Origin: Bacteroidales bacterium
GTDB taxonomy: Bacteria > Bacteroidota > Bacteroidia > Bacteroidales > F082
Assembly: GCA_029933565.1 (NCBI GenBank)
Contig: JAOZNY010000015.1
Coordinates: 1-18,805, forward strand
Length of the DNA: 18,805 nt
Direction: 5' to 3'
Positions 12,665 to 18,805 of the stretch are shown here, in pieces (position 1 is the stretch's first letter; each line of letters starts with the position of its first letter). A model generated the notes under the pieces. That model searched no databases and had not been told where the DNA came from. It was given only the letters and a program-made list of their open reading frames with translations. A program made the translations under genes and the position numbers.

Positions 12665-14104
12665 TTAAGATAAGCCCAGAAGTTTTTGTGTGTCGCTCAG
12701 TAGTTTCTTCGTTTTTAGCGTATTGGAAAATGGTGCAGCTACCTCAATGCACTCTTCGTACATCTTTGTTTTCCAGTCTTCTTTAATTGCTTTTATAACT
12801 GCCTCTGCCAGATTTTTACTAAAAACCTGCTTATCATCACTTTCAGGCACTAAATAGCCAACATCATTGGTCATAAAATCTCTTGGCCCACCTGAATTAG
12901 CACCTACTACAGGAACTCCACAAGCCATAGCCTCAATCAACACCATTCCAAATGGTTCTGCTTTTGATGGAAATGTGCAAACACTTGCAGCAGCAAATAA
13001 TTTGGCCAATTCGGGCTGCATCAGTGGCCCAACAAAAAAGGTATTCTTATTTCCAAGGCTTTCATTTAAATTCTGCAATTCAATGTTGTATTCTTCTTTT
13101 TGTTTTCCAATAATCAATGTCAGAAGTTCGTCTCCAAATTCTGCCTCCCAAATACTTGCAGCACGTAAAACAGCGTCAATTCGTTTCCATCCAACAAATT
13201 GCCCCACAAAAACAATCATATGTTTGTAATCCGTTCTTATATCAAAGGTTTTTTCTTTGGTCAAACCAATGTGTTTTAACTTGGCTTCCTTTAACACATC
13301 TTCCAGTTTAATTTGAGGACGAGGAATAAAACAATTGTTAAAACCGGGATTTGCCAAAATGAACTTCTCCTTATCAAACAAGGGAAATAAATCAGAAAAC
13401 ACATCCATATTCTCTTCGGAAATGGCGTAGGCAAGGTTTGCATTTCCGGGCTTGTCGCAATCTTCAAAAACCTTTAATTCTGTAAGTTGCTTATGAAATG
13501 AGGAAGGCCATTTCCTGTCAGAAGATTCCAGTTCACCAGATTTAACCAATGCGGTTTCCCGCAATTCGTTTTCCATCATTATCATAGCAGTACCATGTAA
13601 AAAGATAACAATGGGCGGAACCGATAAGCCATTTGCAGCTCTCTTTTCCATTACCTTTTTCGCAATAATGCTGTTAATGCAAGTATGATGGGCAATAAAA
13701 AGTTGGATCTCGGAACCTGCTTCAAAGGTGTTTTCAATTTCCAACATATAATCGTAAACGAGTTTTTCATGATCGGAAATGAATTTTTCCACATATTCAT
13801 CACTTACTCCCCCCCAACGATGCCCGTCAGGATGACTATATTCCGGTACTTCAGAATCCATTTCGTAAATCCTGACATCGTTCCTGCTCAGGTCTTTGTT
13901 CTTTTGACGAGCGAAACCAGAAGGAAATATCGAATAACTGGCTACTCCATCCATTGTATTAAAAACCTCATGTTGAGCTTCATGCAATATTCCTGATCCC
14001 GAGGTAGCTTCCTCCGGAGATTGCCAGGGATAAGATCCCAACTGAAAGATTACATATTTTTTGGAGGATTCGTTTTTACTTTTTGTTTTGGAGTCTTCAT
14101 TCAT
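12665..14104 (-). CDS. GT4-type glycosyltransferase (GT-B fold)
   Basis: The 479-aa product is a retaining glycosyltransferase of the GT-B fold, probably acting on the cytoplasmic face in surface polysaccharide or glycoconjugate synthesis. The C-terminal nucleotide-sugar half (about 290-479) is canonical: FVGQFVGWKRIDAVLRAA (299-316), LTLIIGKQ, NTFFVGPLMQPELAKLFAAASVCTFPSKAEPFGMVLIEAMACGVPVVG with the E383/E391 EX7E pair, and GYLVPESD. The N-terminal acceptor half starts after a polar 15-residue lead and includes LGSYPWQSPEEATSGSG and a histidine-rich IAHHTCINSI segment. It lacks a membrane helix. Donor and acceptor cannot be inferred. The gene follows the epimerase gene on the same strand, 111 bases away, and has a candidate promoter of its own with an overlapping inverted repeat. 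Confidence 0.87.
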   Translation of the reverse strand: MNEDSKTKSKNESSKKYVIFQLGSYPWQSPEEATSGSGILHEAQHEVFNTMDGVASYSIFPSGFARQKNKDLSRNDVRIYEMDSEVPEYSHPDGHRWGGVSDEYVEKFISDHEKLVYDYMLEIENTFEAGSEIQLFIAHHTCINSIIAKKVMEKRAANGLSVPPIVIFLHGTAMIMMENELRETALVKSGELESSDRKWPSSFHKQLTELKVFEDCDKPGNANLAYAISEENMDVFSDLFPLFDKEKFILANPGFNNCFIPRPQIKLEDVLKEAKLKHIGLTKEKTFDIRTDYKHMIVFVGQFVGWKRIDAVLRAASIWEAEFGDELLTLIIGKQKEEYNIELQNLNESLGNKNTFFVGPLMQPELAKLFAAASVCTFPSKAEPFGMVLIEAMACGVPVVGANSGGPRDFMTNDVGYLVPESDDKQVFSKNLAEAVIKAIKEDWKTKMYEECIEVAAPFSNTLKTKKLLSDTQKLLGLS

Positions 14105-14127
14105 AAAATCAACTTGTAAGATTATTC

Positions 14128-14167
14128 AATAGTATATTTTCACTGTTAGTGCGACAAATATACTATT
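14128..14167 (-). promoter_or_regulatory. Candidate promoter with overlapping 12-bp inverted repeat upstream of the glycosyltransferase gene
   Basis: AATAGTATATTT (14128-14139) and AAATATACTATT (14156-14167) are exact reverse complements, with a smaller inner pair, CACT/AGTG (14141-14144 with 14148-14151). On the minus strand the right arm contains TATATTTG (complement of 14155-14162), an exact -7 element, and TTTC lies 20 bases further upstream as a partial -33. The left arm would fall in the leader, so a bound protein would span the start point. Confidence 0.5.
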
Positions 14168-14215
14168 AATACTATGCTCGCCGAAACATTAGAACTCTAG
14201 AATTTTTCTGTCGCG

Positions 14216-15358
14216 TCACCCATTTGTAAGCATGGTCTCACAAATAAACTCAGCTGCTTTTCCATCTCCAAAAATTGAAGGGAAACTCATGCCCTCATAT
14301 TCCGAGAAATAATCGTAAGCAGCAAATATTTTGTTTTCATCGGCATTTACAACAATGGCGGTTCCTTCTTCCACTATTTCCTTCCACTCGGTTTCGGAGC
14401 GCAGAATTATGCAAGGCTTTTCAAAAAAGTAGGCTTCTTTTTGTACTCCCCCCGAATCGGTCATTATTAATTTGCAGTTGCTTTCCAAAGCAATCATATC
14501 CAGAAATGAAACAGGCGGGATTAACTTTAGTCTTTTGCTTTGCTGAATTTTTTCATAAAGATCACTGTCAAGATTTTTCACCAGCAATTTGGAAGTGCGG
14601 GGATGCAAAGGCAAAACCACTTCAATTTCAAAATCCTCTGAAATTCTTAAAATTGAACTGAATATTGCATTCAGTCTTTCGGGCTCATCGGTATTATTAT
14701 TACGATGGATGGTAGCGAGAATAAAGTTTCTCGCTTGCAGTTCATTGTCAGTAAGTATTTTGCTTTTATCCAAAGTAACATCTTTAAAAAACAAACTATT
14801 GTCAAACATTACATCACCACAGTGGAAAACACCCGGATTGTCGGCTGTAAATGGCATTTTAGTATTGGCACTAAAACCTTCTCTCAATAAATTATTAAAT
14901 CCTGTTTGTGTTGGAGAGAATAGCAAAGTAGAAGAGTGATCGCACATTATGCGGTTAATTTCTTCGGGCATTTTTTTATTGAAAGAACGCAAGCCTGCTT
15001 CAATGTGAACTATTGGAATATGAATTTTTGAAGCAGCAATTGCTCCTGCAAGGGTGGAGTTAGTGTCGCCATATAAAACCAAATAATCGGGCTTCTCTTC
15101 CAAAAGAATTTCTTCAATACCTTCAACCATCAGGGCAGTTTGCCTCCCATGCGATGCACTTCCAATTCTCAAATTATAATTTGGTTGCGGAATGCCCAGT
15201 TCATCAAAAAATACTTGCGACATATTTTCATCGTAATGCTGGCCGGTATGAACAATTACTTCATTAATTACATTAGAGAAATTATTTTTTATGACCCTGC
15301 TTAAAGCAGCGGCTTTAATTATCTGCGGACGTGCTCCTATTACGGTTACTATTTTCAT
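14216..15358 (-). CDS. wecB: UDP-N-acetylglucosamine 2-epimerase (non-hydrolysing) or close relative
   Basis: This enzyme interconverts UDP-GlcNAc and UDP-ManNAc, a precursor for surface polysaccharides; it acts in the cytosol. The 380-aa length is normal. Visible family features are the N-terminal VTVIGARPQIIKAAAL, HTGQHYDENMSQVFF (37-51), VLYGDTNSTLAGA with D98, HIEAGLRSFNKKMPEEINR with E120 and E132/E133, ATIHRNNNTDEPERL with H218, PLHPRT (250-255) and MTDSGGVQKEA (299-309). The residues matching the known catalytic D, E, E and H are present. The RSETEWKE segment (320-327) replaces the TERPE-type version I expect in typical WecB and is closer to the form I associate with 2-epimerases for modified sugars, so the exact substrate is open. 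It is upstream of the glycosyltransferase on the same strand. Confidence 0.9.
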   Translation of the reverse strand: MKIVTVIGARPQIIKAAALSRVIKNNFSNVINEVIVHTGQHYDENMSQVFFDELGIPQPNYNLRIGSASHGRQTALMVEGIEEILLEEKPDYLVLYGDTNSTLAGAIAASKIHIPIVHIEAGLRSFNKKMPEEINRIMCDHSSTLLFSPTQTGFNNLLREGFSANTKMPFTADNPGVFHCGDVMFDNSLFFKDVTLDKSKILTDNELQARNFILATIHRNNNTDEPERLNAIFSSILRISEDFEIEVVLPLHPRTSKLLVKNLDSDLYEKIQQSKRLKLIPPVSFLDMIALESNCKLIMTDSGGVQKEAYFFEKPCIILRSETEWKEIVEEGTAIVVNADENKIFAAYDYFSEYEGMSFPSIFGDGKAAEFICETMLTNG

Positions 15359-15582
15359 TTTTTTATTTCACGCAGCGACGCGACGACACAACGTTTTGTT
15401 ATCGATTATAATTATCACTTTGCCTTCCTACAGACAACTGTGCCTACATACTTTGTGATATTAGTTTCATAAAGTACAAAAAGCAAATATCCGCTTTTTT
15501 TGCAAATCTATTTCACTACAATTTTATTTCCTTATTCCCTATTTCCATATTTCCTATTTTTGTCACCATAAAAATAACTAAT
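15359..15582. promoter_or_regulatory. Divergent intergenic region with two candidate -7 elements and a pyrimidine-rich repeat
   Basis: This 224-base spacer separates the epimerase gene (minus) from the oxidoreductase operon (plus). On the plus strand TATTTTTG (15555-15562), an exact TAnnTTTG, lies 20 bases before the TTG start at 15583. On the minus strand TAGATTTG (complement of 15503-15510) would give the epimerase a long leader of about 140 bases. Neither has a clear -33. Between them, 15521-15561 is a C/T-rich tract of imperfect TATTTCC copies. A GC-rich patch, CACGCAGCGACGCGACGACA (15369-15388), stands out near the epimerase start. Confidence 0.45.
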
Positions 15583-17082
15583 TTGAATAAGAAATACGAC
15601 TTCATAATACTCGGCAGTGGGCTTGGTGGCCTGCAGACCGCATTCATATTAAGCAAACAGGGATTTAAAGTATTAGTGCTCGAAAAAAACCCAAAGATTG
15701 GAGGCACTCTACAGAGTTTCAGGCGTTTTGGCTGTGATTTTAGCACAGGCATGCATTACCTCGGCAGCCTTGATGAAGGTCAAATGTTGAATAAAATATT
15801 CAAATATTTTGGTCTTTTTGATAACATTGAATACAAACGCATGGATGAGGATGTGTTTGAACTGATAAACATTGCAGGGAAAGAATACAAATACCCCATT
15901 GGCTGGGATAGATTAAGAAAACAATTTTTGGAATACTTTCCAAGAAATGAAGAAGTATTCGATAAATATCTTTCCCTCATAAATAAAGCAATTAACTCTC
16001 AGGCTTTGTATTCCCTAAAGCAACCTGAAGATAATACAACTACCACCGAAGAAAATGTGTTAATGTCGAGTGCCTGGGAAATAATTAAATCCTTAAGTCC
16101 TGACATTGAAATACAGAATTATCTGGCTGCACTTAACTTTGACTACGGTGGCGAAAAAGAAAAAACGCCATTTTACGTTCATGCCATTGTTACAAATTAT
16201 TTTGTGATGAGTTCTCATCGGGTTGTGGGCGATAGTGATCAGATTGCTAATGCTTTGGCGAAATCAATTAAATCATTTGGTGGCGAAATAATTACAAAAC
16301 AAAAGGCAATCAAATTTTTATTTGAAGAACAAAAACTTGTTGGAGTAGAAACCCATAAGGGTAGTAAATATTTCGCCGAAAAGTTTGTTTCAAATATTCA
16401 TCCTGCCAACACCATGGACCTCATTGAAGATGGCAAGATTAAAGGAATGTACCGCAAAAGAATGAAGAGTCTGGAGAATACAATTTCATCTTTCACTCTT
16501 CATATTAAAATGAAAGAAGGCTCTTTTAAATATCTAAATCATAACATCCAGTACATCAAGCAAAATGATGTTTGGTATGCCTCTTACTACGATGATAAAA
16601 AATGGCCGGAACACTTTTTCCTCCATACCCCTCCACAAACAAAAGATGATAGTTTTGCCAACTCCATTCAAATACTAACTTATATGAAATATGAGGAAGT
16701 TAAAAAGTGGGAAGACTCAACTGCACGCACACGACCCGATGAATATCTTGAATGGAAAGAAGAAAAGGCACAAAAACTGATAGATCTGGCTAGCAAGAAA
16801 TTTCCAGGACTAAGGGATAATATTGAAGCCTATAATATTTCAACCCCTCTTAGTTTTCGCGATTACATTGGAAATAGCGATGGCTCGTTATACGGAAAAA
16901 TCAGCGATTTCAATAATATGGCCTCAAATTATGTTTCGCATAAAACAAAAATCCCTAACTTATTCTTAACAGGTCAAAACCTTAACCTACATGGAATGTT
17001 AGGGGTTAGCATGAGTTCAATAATTACTGGTGCCGAATTTGTTGGGCTAAAACAACTTTTGGAGGATTTAAATAATGCCTAG
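15583..17082 (+). CDS. CrtI/retinol-saturase-like FAD-dependent oxidoreductase
   Basis: The 499-aa product belongs to the phytoene desaturase/carotenoid isomerase/retinol saturase group, which desaturates, saturates or isomerises polyene and related lipids. The N-terminal FAD-binding fold is clear: YDFIILGSGLGGLQTAFILSKQGFKVLVLEKNPKIGGTLQSF (GxGxxG at 11-16, E34 binding ribose). The C-terminal flavin-contacting block is IPNLFLTGQNLNLHGMLGVSMSSIITGAEF. The middle is variable and fixes the substrate, which I cannot name; there is no signal peptide. The start is a TTG: no in-frame ATG lies between it and base 15541, and the protein begins right before the FAD motif as in its relatives. The stop overlaps the next gene by 8 bases, so they are coupled. 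It is the first gene of an operon that includes a C45-type protein and probably an AMP-binding ligase. Confidence 0.85.
   Translation: MNKKYDFIILGSGLGGLQTAFILSKQGFKVLVLEKNPKIGGTLQSFRRFGCDFSTGMHYLGSLDEGQMLNKIFKYFGLFDNIEYKRMDEDVFELINIAGKEYKYPIGWDRLRKQFLEYFPRNEEVFDKYLSLINKAINSQALYSLKQPEDNTTTTEENVLMSSAWEIIKSLSPDIEIQNYLAALNFDYGGEKEKTPFYVHAIVTNYFVMSSHRVVGDSDQIANALAKSIKSFGGEIITKQKAIKFLFEEQKLVGVETHKGSKYFAEKFVSNIHPANTMDLIEDGKIKGMYRKRMKSLENTISSFTLHIKMKEGSFKYLNHNIQYIKQNDVWYASYYDDKKWPEHFFLHTPPQTKDDSFANSIQILTYMKYEEVKKWEDSTARTRPDEYLEWKEEKAQKLIDLASKKFPGLRDNIEAYNISTPLSFRDYIGNSDGSLYGKISDFNNMASNYVSHKTKIPNLFLTGQNLNLHGMLGVSMSSIITGAEFVGLKQLLEDLNNA
17061..17066 (+). promoter_or_regulatory. Shine-Dalgarno site for the C45-type gene
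   Basis: GGAGGA lies inside the end of the oxidoreductase gene, 8 bases before the ATG at 17075. Strong sites of this kind are rare in this window, most genes having only AT-rich leaders. It supports this start and re-initiation by coupled ribosomes. Confidence 0.6.
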
Positions 17083-18748
17083 GTCGGATTTGAATATAGC
17101 CCGAATTAGATTTGGGAAAATAATTCTCATTGTGGCAATATTTTTTGCGGCCTACTTTTTAGTATTTAATTTTTTTACACAAATCAGTAAACCAAGTGTC
17201 GAAGTAAGTTCAATCGAGAATATGGATAGGACGAAGATTTCCAATAACAATTTCAAACTCGCAAATAATTATCTGCAAAAAAATAAATTTGGGCTTTGGG
17301 AACTCTATCTCGAAGGTAGCCCCTACGAGATTGGGGTAGCTGGTGGCAAACTCACAAAAGAACTTATCGAAATCCAGGAAGAAGCATTTGTTGAGCAGAT
17401 AAATAACCTTATCCCCTCCCCTTCATATTTGAAATTTTTAAAGCATTCAATTGCATGGTTCAACCGCGATCTGGATGAAAATATCCCTTTGGAATACCAA
17501 CAAGAAATATATGGTATTTCAAAGTCTGTTTCAAACGATTATAATTTCATTGCGTTGCCCTACGAAAGAATGCTCAATTACCATGCAGCCCACGATATTG
17601 GTCATGCCTTGCAAAGCCTGATGCTTGTTGGCTGTACTTCCTTTGGCTTAAACCTCAACCAAACCGATAGCAATTTAATTATTGGGCGCAACTTCGATTT
17701 TTACATTAACGAAAAATTTGCCGAAAATAAAGTCGTAGTATTTGTTAAACCTGAAAGTGGTTATAACTTTATGTCTATTAGTTGGGCAAGCATGATTGGT
17801 GTGGTTTCGGGAATGAACGATCAGGGACTTACTGTTACGCTCAATGCGGCTAAGTCGGATATCCCTTTTAAGTCGGCAACACCAATTTCCATTTTGGCAA
17901 GAGAAATATTACAGTATGCATCGAATATTGAAGAAGCTATTGCCATTGCTGAAAAGCGTAATATTTTTGTTTCAGAACAAATACTAATTGGTTCCGCAAA
18001 AGATAATACTGCCATAGTAATTGAGAAATCACCAACAAAAATGGGGATTTACAAAACAACTGATAATTATATTGTTTCATCAAATCATTTTCAAAGTTCA
18101 GCATTTGCCAATGAAGAGAACAATCTGGAATACATGGCTCAGTCGGCATCGGTTTACCGAGAAAAAAGATGCGTGCAACTAATTGAGAATGCTGACAGTT
18201 TGAATACAAAAACTGCTATTGAAATACTTCGCAACAAGCAAGGACTAAATGGAAAAGACATTGGCATTGGAAACGAAAAAGCCATGTGTCAGATGATTTC
18301 GCATCATGCAGTAGTTTTCATGCCTGAACAACTAAAGGTTTGGGTTTCGACACCACCCTATCAACTAGGTGATTTTGTTTGTTACGATTTGAATGATGTT
18401 TTTGAATTAGAAGTTATTAAAAATGATACTAACTCAGTTATTCCAGCAGACCCTTTCCTTACTGATTCACGATGGGAAATTTACAGGAAATACAAAGAAC
18501 TTTTTAAACTGATTGAGATTAGTTTAGACCAAGATGGAGATATAATAAATTTGGAGAAATCCATAAAAGAAATGATTAGTTTAAATCCAAATTACTATAG
18601 ATCTTATCTTCTTGCCGCCGACTATTTCATTTCAACCAATGAAAAAGAAAAGGCAATTAGTAATCTTGAAAAAGCCCTAACTTGCGAGTTTGAAAATACG
18701 GTGACAAGAGAAATGACAGAGGAAAAACTTATGGAATTAAGAAAATGA
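17075..18748 (+). CDS. Membrane-anchored C45-type Ntn acyltransferase/hydrolase
   Basis: The family (acyl-CoA:6-aminopenicillanate acyltransferase-like, peptidase C45) self-cleaves before a cysteine and then hydrolyses or transfers amide-linked acyl groups. The 557-aa product has a short basic lead, one membrane helix (residues 15-35, KIILIVAIFFAAYFLVFNF), and an Ntn core with LYLEGSPYEIGVAGGKLTKELI, IALPYERMLNYHAAHDIGHALQ, the nucleophile region LVGCTSFG with C187 as probable catalytic residue after autoproteolysis, IIGRNFDFY (203-210), and GVVSGMNDQGLTVTLNAA. The C-terminal 80 or so residues are helical and TPR-like (SLNPNYYRSYLLAADYFISTNEKEKAISNLEKAL). Anchor plus core suggests a periplasm-facing enzyme with its nucleophile outside the cytoplasm; topology is inferred. 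It overlaps the genes on both sides (8 and 4 bases), a sign of one pathway. The substrate is unknown. Confidence 0.8.
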   Translation: MPRSDLNIARIRFGKIILIVAIFFAAYFLVFNFFTQISKPSVEVSSIENMDRTKISNNNFKLANNYLQKNKFGLWELYLEGSPYEIGVAGGKLTKELIEIQEEAFVEQINNLIPSPSYLKFLKHSIAWFNRDLDENIPLEYQQEIYGISKSVSNDYNFIALPYERMLNYHAAHDIGHALQSLMLVGCTSFGLNLNQTDSNLIIGRNFDFYINEKFAENKVVVFVKPESGYNFMSISWASMIGVVSGMNDQGLTVTLNAAKSDIPFKSATPISILAREILQYASNIEEAIAIAEKRNIFVSEQILIGSAKDNTAIVIEKSPTKMGIYKTTDNYIVSSNHFQSSAFANEENNLEYMAQSASVYREKRCVQLIENADSLNTKTAIEILRNKQGLNGKDIGIGNEKAMCQMISHHAVVFMPEQLKVWVSTPPYQLGDFVCYDLNDVFELEVIKNDTNSVIPADPFLTDSRWEIYRKYKELFKLIEISLDQDGDIINLEKSIKEMISLNPNYYRSYLLAADYFISTNEKEKAISNLEKALTCEFENTVTREMTEEKLMELRK

Positions 18749-18805
18749 GAATCCCGGAAATAGAAAAAAAATCACTCTCAGAAATTAAAAAGTTCCAGGA
18801 AAATA
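18745..18805 (+). CDS. Start of a possible phenylacetate-CoA-ligase-like AMP-binding protein (partial)
   Basis: Only 20 codons are inside the window (MRIPEIEKKSLSEIKKFQEN). The ATG overlaps the preceding stop in an ATGA, so translation is coupled. The short peptide matches the style of N-termini of phenylacetate-CoA ligase/AMP-binding proteins, where an SxEEIKxFQ-type helix precedes the adenylation domain. With so little sequence this is a weak guess; the reading frame itself is well supported by the coupling and the open end. Confidence 0.4.
   Translation, partial: MRIPEIEKKSLSEIKKFQEN

Noticed and set aside
1..18805. Prophage, CRISPR array or integrative element suggested by the antirepressor-like gene
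   Set aside because: No phage structural gene, integrase, transposase, tRNA, attachment repeats or regularly spaced repeats were seen.

Overview
This is an AT-rich window that reads as the chromosome of a Bacteroidota bacterium, most likely of the Marinilabiliales/Prolixibacteraceae kind. The lineage call rests on four things: both types of type IX secretion (T9SS) sorting domain, a Na+-NQR gene, the rpsF-rpsR-rplI ribosomal block, and repeated matches to the Bacteroidota promoter form (TTTG, about 19-20 nt, TAnnTTTG). The genus is an inference. No tRNA, rRNA, CRISPR array, transposase or integrase was seen.

Layout. Positions 1-3049 hold the 3' end of nqrF and its terminator. These are followed by a tight three-gene unit: two tandem secreted beta-barrel-like paralogues and an ApbE-type FMN transferase lipoprotein. 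ApbE proteins flavinylate Na+-NQR subunits, so this is an NQR maturation neighbourhood with two unexplained envelope genes inserted. Positions 3157-4608 encode a T9SS type B exported protein. Positions 4682-6013 are an oxidative-stress pair, a flavin reductase-rubredoxin fusion and rubrerythrin, ended by a 20-bp hairpin. Positions 6147-8312 encode a large LVIVD-repeat protein with a T9SS type A tail.

Positions 8329-10864 are on the minus strand: a small Cys/His-rich membrane protein, a SpoU-family RNA methyltransferase, and the rpsF-rpsR-rplI operon with a strong promoter and terminator. Two non-coding patches here look like dispersed palindromic repeats. Positions 11102-12631 hold a Bro-N/DinD-like gene and a small outer-membrane barrel gene, probably co-transcribed. 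Positions 12665-15358 (minus) hold a GT4 glycosyltransferase and a UDP-GlcNAc 2-epimerase, fitting surface polysaccharide synthesis.

Positions 15583-18805 begin a translationally coupled operon on the plus strand: a CrtI/retinol-saturase-like FAD oxidoreductase, a membrane-anchored C45-type Ntn acyltransferase, and the first 20 codons of a possible phenylacetate-CoA-ligase-like AMP-binding protein. The gene set resembles part of a flexirubin/aryl-polyene type pathway, but the window ends before this can be settled. It is the most promising place to look for unusual biochemistry.
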